NCBI RefSeq assembly: GCF_014839805.1
Contig: NC_051129.1
Span: 4,034,920 to 4,098,919, forward strand
DNA from: Manduca sexta
Lineage: Eukaryota > Arthropoda > Insecta > Lepidoptera > Sphingidae
DNA length: 64,000 nt
Direction: 5' to 3'
Part shown: in pieces, positions 25,204 through 39,534 of the stretch
Numbering within the stretch: position 1 is the first letter of the stretch
Layout: the number at the start of each line of letters is the position of its first letter
The notes under the pieces: generated by a model
The model's database searches: none
What the model was told of the DNA's origin: nothing
What the model saw: only the letters and a program-made list of their open reading frames with translations
Position numbers and translations under genes: made by a program

Positions 25204-25364
25204 TACCTTACATTATAGGTTTATTATAATGTAGGTGGATATTGAATTACGCTCATAAATACTAAGAGCATTTTTACTTTTTGTTCGATTATCCCAGGAA
25301 GGTAATGTTAATGCAATAGACATAAAGTCCATTTTTATGGATTGTATTTTGGGTTCATGATATA

Positions 25365-25402
25365 CAGGGTCATTTTGACATCGCGTTACTAAATGAAACC
25401 TA
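25365..25402 (+). mobile_element. Family F terminal fragment
   Basis: One terminal repeat, CAGGGTCATTTTGACATCGC..., preceded by TA, then unrelated sequence with a small palindrome (CTACCTACCTACTATAAGTAGGTAG). The other end was not found. Confidence 0.45.
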
Positions 25403-28227
25403 CCTACCTACTATAAGTAGGTAGATTAAATCACAAATTCCCCTTTGAAGCTCGTAAAACCTATATAGGTAATCTAAACTGTTTTCTACTTGAATTAATA
25501 AGGGTGCAGCAACACTCTGCTATTTCACACATTCCCTCTACAGTATTTGGTCCATTCAGCGAAGCGTGAAGAAGCAATTAAGCCGGCCGGAATAAATATG
25601 GCGACCGCGTAGAGATGCCGCTCGTGATCGGTCGACGTTTTCTTTGCATTGCTTTTAATATATCAATATTCTTTAAATTGTATGGTGCCGTTGATTTTAA
25701 ATTAATTTAAAAACCGATTTTTGAATAAATATTATTGATGCCTATTTCTTAAAAAGAAAACGAAGGAAAAATAATACAAACGGATGGATAAATATAGCAA
25801 CTCCACTTTTTTAATCTGTTAAAAATGTTATAACTGTTATCGTTGAAAAATTATTTGTCATATTAGTTCTAGTATAGATAGCTAGATGTCTCTAATTTCA
25901 ATAACAACCCAACTCATATCATTAGTAAAATTAAATGGTTGTTGAAAGTAATACTAGTCATTGTTAGTGTAATGTTGGACTTTTTACTAATTCATTACGA
26001 TAATATTGTCTTAAATTAAACAAGGAAAAATTTATATATTTTTTTCAAAGTCGCTAATGACTCATCCATTCATTAGCAAAAGTCATCCATCTTTCGGATA
26101 AGAATGTCTTATACATGGAAAATTATCGATAAAAATATTTTATACTATAAAAAAAAAACAAAATATTCTCATAATCATTCCTTGGTGTAGAGCCACCAAT
26201 AAATTTATTTTATTGGTAGAATTATCTCCACCTCATGATGTGACAGGATAATATCAGTTGGTTGTATAATTTATTGCAAGTCAATAGTTTTAATCGGTAA
26301 TAAAACTAAGCGACTGCGATATTTTTTGATCGACTGAGATATTTTTGTTGTATATACCTAATATTACCTTGATAAATAATGGTATAAAGAATTCCTCCTA
26401 GCCGAATTTCAAATGAATGCACGAGATATTACAGTTCATAAGTGTGCAATGTACTCTCCGGTTCTTCACTCGCATAATCCGGTAAGACCGGGGAGAGAAC
26501 AGTTTTATTTGCTTTCGTCGGCATGGGGGTATCACATCACCAATTTCGCTCGGAATCTCTGACTTCGAGCTGCCATTGAGTAGTTCAAAGATGGTAACCC
26601 AGTCACATTTATTTTTGGCTCAACCTGGGATTCGAACGCAGGACTTCAGCGAGGCAGCCGTACTCATACCGCGTAGGCATTACATCTGTACCACCAAGGC
26701 AGTCGACCTCTACATGATATCCTCTGTTATTGCACCAAATTATAACCATTTCATGTATTTTACTGTAATAAAACCTTTGTTAGAACCGCCTTATTCCTCA
26801 CGTAAAAACAGTCAAGATGAGCTCGTAGGCTGCAGCCGTTTCATCTGATTTACTGTACTAATGGAATGTGTTTTTATTCGTTAGGAAGTCAAGTAGTTGA
26901 AGCATCCACCTAGTGCATACTAGGTCACGCGAGTTGTGTCCTACTTTGCACACTAAAATAACTTTGAGGAAGTTGGTCAGAAAGGTATGCGGCCCGTAGG
27001 CAAATGTACGCGACGTTTTTTAATTGAATTTAACTCATTCGGCAGCTTCATAAATATGGCAGTATAAGGGAGTATGTTCAAATGTTGGGTAATGAGTATG
27101 GTGGCGTATAATTTGAATTGTGGATTTTTATTTCACTTTTTGTTTTTTGGATGATGTAATGCTTCTTCGTCTAAGTCATGACCTTAGAGTAAATTCGGCT
27201 CAACATAAATAAAAAAATAACAAAGTAAATATAAGAATGACACATTCTTTATACATTAATTTATCAAAATAGCCAGGAGTTAAGACATTACTATCATACC
27301 TTCGCTCTGCTTAATTCCTATTCGCCGAAGTCGAGAATTAGATACATTATACACATACTAATGGTGATGATATTAGTAGATAAGTCACCTGTTCATCGGT
27401 TTAATACTCGTATTAAAAAGCCTTAAATTAAACAAAAATATTTTAGGGTCGCATTTAATGTTAATAAAATCGATACAATATTCAAACACTTTCACATCCC
27501 TAAATATGTATTGCGCCTAAATATAATTCCACCTTTATTTCTGTCGTGCGGCGAGAATGCGTAAACAAAAATTCTCGCTATTCCCGCAATTCCCAGAATT
27601 GGACACCGGAATCGGACGAACGGTTCCATCTGGCCTTGACACGTCCTAATAGACTATTCCGGCGGCAGATTAGGGCATTCCCGTTGACCTATCTCTATTA
27701 TCTGGATTACAAAAAATTGGGAAGACGAGAATTGTGATGATTGTAGTATTATTAAATTGATTGGAGGCAAAAATGGTAGAGAAAAAGAACAGATTTTGGG
27801 AGCTCGATTTTTGCGTCAAGAAATAAGTAGGATGAGTATTTACTCATGTTTATAGAAATATCTCTGGAAGTAGTTGATAGTTGTTATCTTTTTCAAACAA
27901 TTCGTAACGTAAATTGTGTTGAGGTCATAATATTTTGTACGGTTGTCTATTGAAGACTGTTGTAAAGAATGTCTGCTTCAAGTTTGATTGACGTGAAATT
28001 GGAAGCGTTTATCAGCAATTTTATATTCTTGTTGATCTTTTTAGCACCGTTGAATAGTTGAGATGAAATTTGATTTGAACTTGATTGAAAAAAATTACGT
28101 TTTAACTCGATAAAATAATATTCGAAGCGGAGTATCATAACATGATCTGAAAATGTATTGATATAGTCATGTGCTGTAGACACAATAAATATGACAAATA
28201 ATAGTAATTACACAGTTAATTAATAAC
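25403..28227. other. Intergenic
   Basis: Contains the diverged SINE at 26425-26715. A compositionally distinct GC-richer patch at about 27545-27660 has an open frame but no recognisable protein. No gene called. Confidence 0.45.
26425..26715 (-). mobile_element. SINE family B, diverged copy
   Basis: The + strand shows a body-like region with ATCACATCACCAATTTCGC and the head in reverse: CCTGGGATTCGAACGCAGGAC, then TACCACCAAGGCAGTCGAC. Confidence 0.45.
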
Positions 28228-28540
28228 TTTTTTTTGCTTTGAATGACGAGACGAGCTTGCCGTTCGCCTGATGGTAAGCGATACGACCGCCCATAAACAG
28301 TAGAAACACCATCTAACACCTTGAATTACAAAGTATTGTTTGATATACCACTGCGCTCGCCATCCTGAGACGTGAGATGTTAAGTCTCATTATGTCCAGT
28401 AGTTACACTGGCTACAATGTCCTTCAAACCGGAACACAAAAGTGACTACATTGCTACTTGGCGGCAGAAATAGACATTGCAGTGGTGGTTACCTACCCAG
28501 GCGGACCCTCACATATGAGAGACCTACCATCAACTTTCTC
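28228..28540 (-). repeat. A-tailed retroposon 3' end, family E
   Basis: The minus strand reads GACCTACC... CTGCCGCCAAG, GTTTGAAGGACATTGTAGCC, CATCTCACGTCTCAGGATGG and CGTATCGCTTACCATCAGGCG, then an A-rich tail. Other copies: 36371-36590, 39535-39840, 62018-62175. Confidence 0.65.
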
Positions 28541-28625
28541 TATATCAGTACGAGGTATCAGGATAAGAAATCTATTAGTACTGGAAATTAGCAATGTATA
28601 TGTCTTAGTTACTTTCAACGACACA

Positions 28626-28705
28626 CTTACGTGGACACTATGGCGGGTTTTAACACCTTTTGTTCGTTGGTCGCTATCCGGGCGGATATAAAATAAATCC
28701 TACCA
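28626..28705 (-). repeat. Repeat family A fragment
   Basis: Shares CACTATGGCGGGTTTTAACACC and GGTCGCTATCCGGGCGG with 2044-2320. Confidence 0.55.
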
Positions 28706-31700
28706 GCAAACACTAGGTAAACTCTATTGCCGATTTTTGTGCTTATTTTTTTTGGATATTAATAACATTAAAGGACATTCGCTCCAATAAAGCTAATTCA
28801 GTGGTCCACACAAAAAGTAAATATCAAAACGTGAATTTTCCCAGCCACATTTTCTAATTTTATTACACTTTCCTTGGGATTACGCTGTGATAAAATAACT
28901 TTTGGCCCGACGCTGCGACAAAGTTATATTAGCTCCACAGTTAGACGGAGAAAATACCTTAAACGAACCTTAGGAGAATGTATAGTGTATTATTTTCACT
29001 TAGTTTTTGTCGTGGTGTCCTTTTAGGGACTAATAAAATATTTACGGCTTAGGTAACTATTCTTTATGTTCCTAGCTAATTGAACAAAGGATCTAGATAA
29101 AGAAGGTCTGGTATAACATCCAGGTTATTTAATTTAGCTTAGTCAATGACGAGGATTTGGTTACGAACGTTGAGATTTGATGTTGAATTCTACTGGATGT
29201 TTGATCAAATCAAAACTGTATAAATGATTTTAATAATTTTTACTGAGAATGACGTTCGGTTTCCCGTTCTGCCTCATATTTTGTCCAACGTTACGATGTT
29301 TTCCACTGGGGGACTATGCCAAAAATTTTGTAGCATCTTCCCCCGATAGGAGACGTCACAACGATGTTTCCATTGTCCACCAGTGGTGGACAGAACGTGG
29401 GTAACAAGAGGAATAGATGCGGCCACCTTTCAGGCAACTTGAACATGGGAACAGTGTTTATGGGTATAAAATAATACAGTAAGTATTTCCCTTACTTTTT
29501 ACTTAACTTCAGCCTTATTTGAAGCAATCTATTAGGGCAATCACTCCCGGGTAAACATCAAGTATTGCGTGACCTAGTAAAACATCAGATTAAAAGCATA
29601 TAAATTATCCTAAAAATAGATAAAATACGTAATGTTTCTGTGTAAGAATGAACCGTTAACCAATAACCTTGATAATGCACTGAAATAATTCATCAAATAA
29701 CAAGCATTACCCACACCAATATTTATGTCCAAGCGTTCAGCGTAACATAAATTTCACGCAATTGTTTACAACCCGCTTGTCTCCCTCCAATATCACATAA
29801 ACAAGCGGGACAGAGACAAATGCGCGGTCATGTTTAGACAGTGTAATACAAAACGACACGGGTATTAAAAGCTGGATATGTGACTAACCCACCTCGTTAG
29901 CAAGCGTAATGTTTCAGGGGCCGTGCATAATTAGGTATACCGCCCATGAATTTATTTGGATGGCCGTTTCAATGTATGTTTTGAGGGTGAAAAACCCCAA
30001 GACATTAGTCGAAAACGTGGAAGTGTACAGGAATTGAAATTTATAACTTATAGTATATCAACTATGTAGTAACGTTTTAAAGTAAGTATATAAAATCAAT
30101 GACGTTTTACAAATAGACACGTCATACACTAACAAAATGGTACATAAAAACGGCGCACTATTTGCTATATTCACGTACCTGTACATATAATCACAAATTG
30201 GCTCGAAGAAGGAATAAAAAGATGCAGCACACATTCGTTAGAAAAGGATATATATATACATCGACAGTTATGTAACAACGTTAGTGCCGCACGCTCATTG
30301 GCTGTTAAGTCGGGCAATTACCTTACTTTCATCTTGCCAGTATTGAGCTCGGACAACGTGTCTATGTAATAAAAACATCTTAGTATAAAGTATAATGCTG
30401 ATCGGTGAGGTGAAATTTTCCGAGAGGTAACCCGACACAATTTATGCTTAAATATTAATATGCATAAATGCGTAATACAAATCGTTTTAATGACAATTAG
30501 ATTTTACATAAATTACGAAAAGGAAGCCTGTAGGAATCAGATTATATGGACCCCACTGATGCTGATAGATAGGAGAGTTCATAACTGACTAGTTGATATT
30601 CAATAATTATAAGCTAAGTTTAGTCAGCTAAATGGTTTGGTTTCTAAGTAAATACTGGATGATTATGAGGAAATATTTTGAAGAATCAAATGTCGTAGGC
30701 ACGTTTGGGCCAACGTCAAGTAGGCGGTAGTAAAACTAATGCAAATAATTTCTGCAACAAGCTTCAAATATGTTGCGCCGTACCCATATCGAGGTAACAT
30801 AAGGAAGGAAACTTATGGAAGTCCAGAAATGGAATATTCTGATTATAAAAAAATACGTAATATAAAACTATCAGCTATAAAGTGAGAATAAATTAGGGCT
30901 TTGATCTGATTTAGTTTATTAAAGCAATCTAGATTCTAAAAGAACATTGACTCGGACTGGAAGTATACTAAATTCAAATAACAAACAAAATTATAGCGCA
31001 TATTATTTTTATGATATTTTAATGCGATTTAAAATCTAGGAATTACATTTAATGACTTCCGTAATATAACAAAGGATGTTTAATGTTTATCGGCAGTTAG
31101 TGAAAAAAAATATTTTGTAAAAAAAACGTAATATGCCGGCTAGCATTTGTTTTTAAAATAGCCATCTTCTGTGTTGATATGGACTACAAAATGATTGTTA
31201 TGATTAGTAATTTATGGTTTGCGTGTGGACTTATATTTGCTAAGAAGTTAAACAAACACTGTGATATTGGATTCTGTTTTGATTGTATATATATACAATA
31301 TTGTGAGGAAGCCTAGTGGGTTTTTTATTTCGAGATATTTTTACGCAGGCGAAGACGCATGCAATACCTAGTTAATACAACCCGACAAAGAATTACTCAA
31401 GTAATTACAACATGATTTAATAAAGGAAGCGGCAACATATTAAAAATATTTGTTTTTTTCATTTCATTACACATTACCTCATTATCAAACAATTAACATT
31501 CTGTGACAGAGCGACGGCATGGGAACGTACGTCATATCCTGTGACGTCATAATACACACGTGTGTCCAAGTTCACACCACGCAGCTGGGAAACATTAATT
31601 CAGATTATATTTACTCTGGTTTGTTGTTTACAGAAGCTTTGAGCATCTCTGTACCTATCACATTTATGGGAACGGCAATTAGACTTCATTTCTTCTACGC

Positions 31701-31914
31701 GTTAAGTATCCTTTTATTTCTCCCTACCTGCCAGCTCGAGCTGGTTACTTCGGTTTGTACCATGTTTTCATTATAAATTTTATCCCTAATTTAAAATGTC
31801 CATAGTTATTTAAGTAATAATAATTATAATTATTCTTATAAATTGTTTTAACGTATCATAAGTTCAACTTTGTTCGCCTACGTGATAAATAAAGTATCTT
31901 ATTTTATTTTTTGC
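28706..31914. other. Intergenic
   Basis: Contains family G at 30517. A patch at about 29270-29440 is GC-richer and may be an old retroelement piece, but no motif is secure. A frame at 31519-31776 has no recognisable domain. Confidence 0.45.
30517..30560 (+). repeat. Dispersed repeat family G
   Basis: GGAAGCCTGTAGGAATCAG, ATTATATGGACCCCACTGATG; matches 9733-9800. Confidence 0.35.
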
Positions 31915-32110
31915 ACCTGATGGTAAACTGCATGGCGTACAGATAGAGATTAACGGGAGATTGTCGCTCACCAGTTGACACAATTATGTCAGTCTAGTCA
32001 GAACTGCATATGCACGGAGTGATGCGAGAATGCGACACTCTTACGTGTCTTTGGCGGGTTTGACACCTTACGTACGGACATAGGCTAACTTAACAAGGAG
32101 AATATTCGAC
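31915..32110 (-). repeat. Repeat family A copy
   Basis: The + strand runs from CACCTGATGGTAAACTGC through CACCAGTTGACACAATTATG to CTTTGGCGGGTTTGACACC, the same order as 2044-2320 on the minus strand. Confidence 0.55.
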
Positions 32111-32654
32111 AGAGGCACTAACCACCGCGGTGTGAATTTAATGGCTAAACCAAAAACACCTTTGTGGCATAATATATCAGGTAATTCGATGAAAAAAGTA
32201 AATAATACACCAGTATACTAATTCGATTCTAGTAAACTTTTGCTAAATATTTCAACCTATTTCAACATAAATATAAACTATACCGTGGGGAGTATAAAAA
32301 ATAGGCATAAATGGGAAAAAGAAACCGTATCATTTATTTATTTGAATTCGTGCCCAAAGGGATAAACAGAGCGAATTTACGCGCCGCCCGTGTGTTTTAC
32401 ACGTCTTTATCGTAAAAATAAAGCTATTTCATGCAAGACCATGCGGTTACTGTGGAAACATGCATAAAAACTAAAACGCATTTTTTTTTTAAATAATTAT
32501 TGTAAAGGTTATAATAGATTTTAAAATGTTATTTATTACTGGCGATGGTATTCCAAAAACTAGATGCGACAATTGTTTTGTTTAAGAAACGTGTTATACA
32601 GTCCTCATTTATTATTTCACCCTATTTTGATAGTAAAATATATTCTGAAACAAA

Positions 32655-32910
32655 ATGAACTGTCTCGGTGGCGTAGTTGTACTGCATGCGCGGCATAAAA
32701 GCGCTCTAAGGTCATGGGTTCGAAACCCGGGTCGGGAAAAGTGATATTGGTTTTGCTCAGTATCAGTTCGGGGTCTGAAATTTGTGCCCGATATAGCGAA
32801 AGGCTCGTCCCCTATCACATCATGGGACGGAATACACTTGGCGAACAAGGGGTGCCCTGGTTGCGCTTCTGCATACATCTTCGGAGATAAATCAGTCTGC
32901 ATACATCTTC
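32655..32910 (+). mobile_element. tRNA-derived SINE, family B
   Basis: A tRNA-like head with GGTGGCGTAGTTGTACTG (A-box region) and B box GGTTCGAAACC (32717-32727), then a body with GGTCTGAAATTTGTGCCCG and CACATCATGGGACGGAATAC, ending near ATCTTCGGAGATAAAT. A tRNA-finding program could misread the head as a tRNA gene. The - strand open frame through it is incidental. Confidence 0.7.
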
Positions 32911-33103
32911 GGGGACGTGTGTGTGTGAAACAATATGAAATTTAAATCTATTGTTTACTGTATTTTGGCTCTACTATGTTTTTAAGTTGTGAAAAGGATG
33001 TATGCATACGTTGCTTCTAAAATTGTTTGTTACGACGACGGATTGTCCTGTTAACATGGACAAGTTTCGAAAACAAAATCGCTGTCCCTTGTTCTATATC
33101 TTG

Positions 33104-33300
33104 TCATACTAATTATAAATGCGAAAGTTTATGAACACGTTTGGATGTTTGTTCGAAGTAAATGCTGAAACAGCTGAATCATTTTAGATGAAATTAGGCA
33201 CACGGATAGACTATGCCCTGGACTAACATAGGCTACTTTTTATCTCGGTACTATGCTCCCATGGGAAATAATGATATTTTTTAAATAGATGGCGCTGATA
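33104..33300 (+). mobile_element. Helitron-like / Lep-type repeat fragment
   Basis: Begins TCATACTAATTATAAATGCG, a common start of lepidopteran Helitron-like repeats, followed by GCTGAAACAGCTGAATC and CATAGGCTACTTTTTATC. The 3' end is unclear. Confidence 0.4.
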
Positions 33301-33795
33301 GCGTTCATGTTGCTCTATAAATTCGTAGTATTTTAAGGACTTTTATAGCGAGAAAGGCTTTTCAAAGACTTTTGTTATGCAACTTCTAGTAATCTATAAA
33401 GCCTGGAAAGTAAAACCTTTGTTGAAATTGTAATTTCAATGTGTATCTATATATTATCCCTTAAATTGTTGTAGAGAATAGTCAGAAAAACAACTATAGT
33501 TATATAACTTTTTTGCACTACAAAAGTTCATCGCAGAAGGGTCAATTTCATTTTGCTATACACGGGTAGAGTAAATGGAATAGTATTACAGAAGAGTACT
33601 AACTAAGCATCTAACTATATACATAATAATTTAAACAGATTTGGCAGAATAGAGTGCTGAATTAAATGTATTAAAACTGGTAGAGTATACTCACTAACTC
33701 TACTGTTTACTTTACACGTGGTCACTGGGCTCATCATAAGATATAGAGGTATACAATTAAATTAGTCTGATAGTGACCTTACCTATCAGCTATTC

Positions 33796-33960
33796 ATCAT
33801 CATCATCATCATCATCAGCCGCAGGATGTCACGAACATGGGCCTCCCCCAGAGATTTCCAGATCGACTTATTGTAAGCAGGCCGCATCGAGCAACCTTCT
33901 GCTACTTTTATGAGGTACTCTGTCTACCTTGTGGGTGCATTATGGGTGCATTAATTACAC
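33796..33960 (-). mobile_element. RTE-type LINE 3' end with ATC microsatellite tail
   Basis: Starts with about eight CAT units, then AGCCGCAGGATGTCACG, CAGAGATTTCCAGATCGAC and CTTCTGCTACTTTTATGAGG. The simple-repeat tail is typical of RTE elements. Confidence 0.5.
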
Positions 33961-34334
33961 TATTGCTTACCCTTTCGGGAATACGTCGTAACAATAAGAT
34001 TCTGTTACCAGTTTGCAGTTGCGTGCACGCAACATTGATACTGAAATGAAACTGAAATGCACTACGATCGTAATGGCCGCGTCAAATCAGAGATAAATCA
34101 ATATTTTGTACTTCATCTTTCATATTGTGATGTTAGGATTAACTGTTATTATTTTTTCTTTTATGCTGTTAACACATAAATCATTGAATATCGATATTTT
34201 ATTATACAGCGGAGACTGGAGAATGATCTATGTACAATTCTCGATATGATCTATTTTATTTACATTATAAATATTATGTAAGGTGGGTTCCCATGTTTGT
34301 ATGAAGTTTTTTAATGTTTTTATTTTTTTGGTAC

Positions 34335-34530
34335 ACACACACATACTCACGCCTTTATTTCCTCCCATATTGTGATAGTGGGCGAGTTTGTCGCCTTATT
34401 GGGAACAAATTCCAGACTCCGCGTTGATACTGAGTACAAAAACCCAATATTATTTTACCTGACCTGGGGATCGAACCCAAGACCTCAGCATTGCAATCGT
34501 ACCGTACAACTACACCTGCCAGTCATATTT
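34335..34530 (-). mobile_element. SINE family B, minus copy
   Basis: The + strand shows CACGCCTTTATTTCCTCCC, GGGCGAGTTTGTCGCC, CCTGGGGATCGAACCCAAGAC and ACAACTACACCTGCCAGTC. Confidence 0.55.
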
Positions 34531-35794
34531 TATTGGTATTAAAATATGTTGTGCATCTGCATTTATTTCTACATCATTGTTCAAGAAATAATTTATTACC
34601 AGTACTGTCAAAAACCTATATAAAATATACTAGCTGCAATCCTTCATCGTAAATCCATAAAACTACAACATCAATTTTAGTTGTCTTCTCGGATTCGAAC
34701 CTGAAGCGTAAACAAATTGCTCACATTACGTATACCAGAACACAAATGTAACACTTTATAAAAGTTTCATACTGTAATTTACCTTGAGTATAAATAGTAC
34801 ACCTACATTTTTCGGAGCGGCGAAACAAATATGTCTATACACAGGTCCGTCTGGAAATTCAAAATTGTTGTTAGCATGCTCAATTTGTATTCAGAAGTAG
34901 GGGAAAGATTTACTGCCCGAGTAGTTCTGAAACACTTCTCTATCGAAATGATTTCTGGGATAAACTATACTTGCATGTAACGAATGAACAGAATCGAAAT
35001 TTCGAAAGAAATCTTTTGGATTTATATGTAAGTGAAAACGAAGTACATCATTGTTGCTTTCAATATTAAAACTATTTGACTCTGAAAGTTATTATTATTA
35101 AACATAGCTCAATTAGTCTCTCGTAAAAACACTGAATGATGTCACAGCAATTATCAAAGTAAATTAACAGAAAAGTACTATCTACCATATAGTTAGTACC
35201 GTTGAAAAATACACAACACATAACAGCTGAATGGAGCTCTATATATAACAGAAAGATGAGTCAAGTGCACGCGTGTTTCGAAATGTTTAATTCCGTACTA
35301 TCAGGTAGCTCCCGAGGTCGGATACAGCTTGATGATATACTGACGGATAGGTTAACGGCTAATTAATTCTAATTTATGATTTGGGAAGCCATTTGTGATT
35401 GATGTTATTGTGATTCGGAAATGATAATTTAAGGAAATAAAAAAATGAAAGAAAAAGAAATGTAAGCAGAAAAAATCGAAGTTCAAAGTCCGGGATAATT
35501 GTAAAGGAATACTTTCAACCCTTGCCGTTTGCCAATTATTTGGGATTGAATTTACTTAACACCAGACGCAGTAAAGTTACTTTGCCGAGCACTCTTTTTA
35601 GGCTATTTTCTTTTAATGGTTTTCACCGTTTATTAGTGATTTCACCAATGTCCATAAGAAATAGCTAATACTATAAACGATTGCATTTTCCTGAGCATTC
35701 AGTAAACAAATACCACAAAAGTAAGTAAATTATCTAGATTTAGTTCACTATTTTCATAATATTCGATCCACAATGAATATGCGACGTAAAATCC

Positions 35795-35945
35795 TCAACA
35801 TTTTTTCCTTCACCGTTAAAGCAATCGATAACTCAAGAGCATGTACACACATGATTTTCGAAAAGTCAGAGTCTTGGGTTTTGAACCCGTGGACATTCGT
35901 TTCGGCGGACCGTTCCACAAACAAGTAGGCCATCGCTGCTTTTTA
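35795..35945 (-). mobile_element. SINE family C, head fragment
   Basis: The + strand shows TTTTCCTTCACCGTTAAAGC, GTTTTGAACCCGTGGACATTC and AGTAGGCCATCGCTGC: the tRNA-like head and part of the body in minus orientation; the tail half is missing. Confidence 0.55.
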
Positions 35946-36370
35946 GTATTTCTATATACACACGTAATATTTATTTATTTATATTTTTAGTTAGCTTGAT
36001 AAAGTTGATATTCATAGTCACAGTAATTATTATGTGCTTTTTGTGCCAACAAGAATAAGAGCCACAAAAAATGATCGGTCTACCGTACTAAATAACTATT
36101 CACAATAAATAAAACGAATGTAAAATGAGGTTAGTAGACGACATTGACGACACGCTGAGCTATTCGTGTCGACTAAACTTATAAAATATAATTTATAATC
36201 AAATGCCTAAGTGTTTATTAAAATATACACACATATAACGGATTTTTTTAATTTAAGAAATGCTAAACAAGTTCTTGATTATTATATCACGTTTTAGTGA
36301 TAGTGGAGTCATAATATTTTTATGCTATGTTTGTAATACGTCCCTTTTAAAACGTAGTAAGTAGGTATAA

Positions 36371-36590
36371 GCTGGTGTTAGGTTAGGTCACCGCAATGTC
36401 TATTTCTGCCGCCAAGCAGCAGTGTAGTGTGTAGTCATTGTTGTGTCCCCATTTGAAGGACATTGTAGCCAGTGTAACTACTGGACATAATAAGACTTAA
36501 CATCTCATGCCTCAGGATGGCGAGCGCATTGGAATACCAAATAATACTTCCTAATTCAAGGTGTTCGATGGTGGTTTACTGTAATAAAAA
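36371..36590 (+). repeat. Family E copy
   Basis: Runs from CACCGCAATGTCTATTTCTG through CTACTGGACATAATAAGAC to an internal deletion after GGTGTTCGATGG, then an A run. Confidence 0.6.
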
Positions 36591-37306
36591 AAAATGTATG
36601 ATGGATTTTATATGTTTAGTAATTTATTTAAGATCGGCCTAAACAGTGTCCAAAAGACAATATTTCTTATCCAATTTCCATCGCGGCTTCAAACTATTCT
36701 TAACCCAAAGACTTAGGCATGTCAATTAAATCAAATAAGATCTGAGAGATTTGACTTTTCTTTCCTCTTTAATAACTTCGCCGTGTTCTATTTATGTAAA
36801 GTCTTTTAAATCCATTCTAATTTAATTACGATTTATTTTTGGGCGAGCATCGGGCGTCTCGTCCAAACAGATTAACCGACCATGTTTATCGGAACTGGCT
36901 GTTTAATTAAAAGTGAAAAATGTTTTGGTTTCTCTCCCTTAACCTCGCGATACACTTCATTTAAAATAGGACGGATCCGTCGCGTTTACATGTCGTTGTA
37001 ATTAATTGTGATTATGAAGAAACGCAATTGGATGTGGCAATGATTGAGTGACTCCAGACGAGATGTAATGCGTCTGTGTGACGTGGCTGATGCCGGATAA
37101 GTCGTGTTAATTATTTTAAGTGCTGCTTATATCTTTTCCTATTTACTATACTTTATCTAATGATTTTTTATATTTAGAAAGTGTAAGTACCTCGACTGTG
37201 CATTCAAAATCCTGGAGTTCCAATTAGAACATCTTAATAACTAGTCTGAGAAAACAGTTCATTCATAATGGGTTATTTATAACGGGTCTACAATACCTTG
37301 TACATG

Positions 37307-37675
37307 CAGCGTCATTTTGACGTTGCGTCAATGAAACCAGCGGTTTACCATCAGTTATTCTAACGATGTACTGAGATAAACTAAGAGATGTAAAATAAAA
37401 AACGTAAGTTTTGAACAAAATAAATATTAATGAAAGTAATTTTAATTTTACATAGACTAAGGCGATTAAGACTAGACGAACAGAATTTGTTGAAGCGGCA
37501 ACTTCATACTTTCAGTCAGAAATACAGTACACACACCATATTCGCATTACAAAATGATCAAAAAACTAAAACCGAAAATATATGTTATACATGAATACAT
37601 TTGGCACAGTGCAAGCACAGGAAAAGACGAAAATATATTTAAATTTAGCTTTACGCAATGTAAAAGTAACCCCGA
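37307..37675. mobile_element. TIR/MITE element, family F, older copy
   Basis: The left end CAGCGTCATTTTGACGTTGC and the right end (minus strand CGGGGTTACTTTTACATTGC) are inverted repeats. Internal blocks (minus strand TAATGCGAATATGG, CTGTATTTCTGACTGAAAGT, GTTGCCGC) match 14600-14790, so it is oriented opposite to that copy. Flanking TA is no longer clear. Confidence 0.55.
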
Positions 37676-39534
37676 TGATGCACTTATAAAATTACGTGAA
37701 AACTATAATCGCAAAAGAATGTAAATTTCCTGTAGTGTCCAGTGCAAAACCAGTGCGAATGCAGCCCAGACTTGAACTAAAATAGACGCGCGTTTCTTCA
37801 GCAGTTCCTGTGATGTAAGTCAGTGACGTCATGTGATGATTGTTTAAGGCCACCCATTGTTTAGAAATAACGCACGCTCTTTCAAATCCCTTGAGTTGTA
37901 GTTTCATTCGTTGAATTCACAATTCATTTGTAGTACAATTCATCTATAAGTATTTAACTGTTTTCATGCCATTTGACATTATAGCCCGAAATAAATAATA
38001 ATTTAATGACGTCTTGTTTCACATCGCAAAAATTAAAACGATTATGAGAATAATAGTTAAAAAAGATTTTCTATATATTTTCATAAAACTTTAGAACAAA
38101 ATGACGCTACAATTTACCTTTCATTTTATGATTCAACCACCCATTTTAAAATAAATACACAATTCATTCCCATAAATTTATGGGTTTATTTTCGCATTCA
38201 GTTCATTAACCTTTGGATCAGAGATTTTGCTGTAATGATCAGGTTTAAGAAAAATTTCGTGAGTAAAGTATAACGTAATACTCTAAACGCCCGATTTACT
38301 GATACGGGGGCGATCGTTTCATCAACATTACGAATAAGACCAAAATATATGGAGAAACAATAAATGGAAGCTCTAAATACAACGTCTATTATTAATTACA
38401 CATGAAGGTTTTTGACAATTTAGGGCGTAAAATTTCATGCGCGAAAAGACTACTCAATATACAAAGAAATATGCTAGATTCGATTAGTAAGTCAAAGAAA
38501 AATAAATAACTTCCTAATTATGCTATTCACTTTCTTTAATAGCTTCTATTATCTATATTTGTATTTGTTGCATGCCATAACCGTTTGTCTTTAAGCTTGA
38601 TTTCATTATAATGATAATATATATGGCAATTCGTGAATAAAATATCTAACTAAAATATAATTCCAACATCTTGCGTATTTGCTTGTCTATCAATCTACAT
38701 CTTATATCTTGGGATGGTAAATAACAAGTTGAACAATAACCAAATGCCTTGTTTATTGATTTTACAACCAAAACTCCGTGATGGCATTACGTTCATCCGG
38801 TGAGTTATCCATCACCTACCACGTGTGCCTGATTGATTGGCATGACAGTTCAACTTGACAGTCCCTACCATGGACATTTATTTCGGTAATAGTTTCTGAT
38901 ATATCGCTTCTATTACACATCAAAGCGCCGAACACAGTTATTGACTTTGATAGGAAGATTTAGCATTCATTTAATTTCAAGAATTATTGTTTTGTAGATT
39001 TTTTGTAGCAGTTCTGTAACCTGACTTTGATAGGAAGATTAAGGAATTAAGCATTCTTTTTATAAATTATAATGTGATTTTTTTTGTAGTAGTAGTTCTG
39101 AAACGTATTGTTAGTTTGTATTAAGTATTCTATTTAATGCTACGAAGTAATGCCGTGTAATATATTAATATTACAGTAAAGAGTAATCTACATAATAAAT
39201 CTAATGTTTTCATAAAATATAATGAGTAAATACACTAAAAGACTTGGAGATAAAAAATATATTTTATATAATTTAGATACAAAAATAGATATTTCAAAGA
39301 AAACAAGAAAAAGGAACTTGGTTTAACTCTTTTTTGTGATGTGGTTTACATTATACCTAACCGTGGTAACAAAATTATCTAGTAACTGATGATATTATTT
39401 GTTTTCTTTTCTTTAAATTTAATTTATTAAATATACATTACGGTTCATGTATTATCGGTAATGCCACACAACGCGTTATAATATCAGTTGCTTACCATTT
39501 TTTTTCTTTAATTAATTGCATATTGGTATCCTTT

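Noticed and set aside
29270..29440. Minus-strand fragment resembling a LINE C terminus
   Set aside because: Only a short STTGG-like match; too weak to assign.
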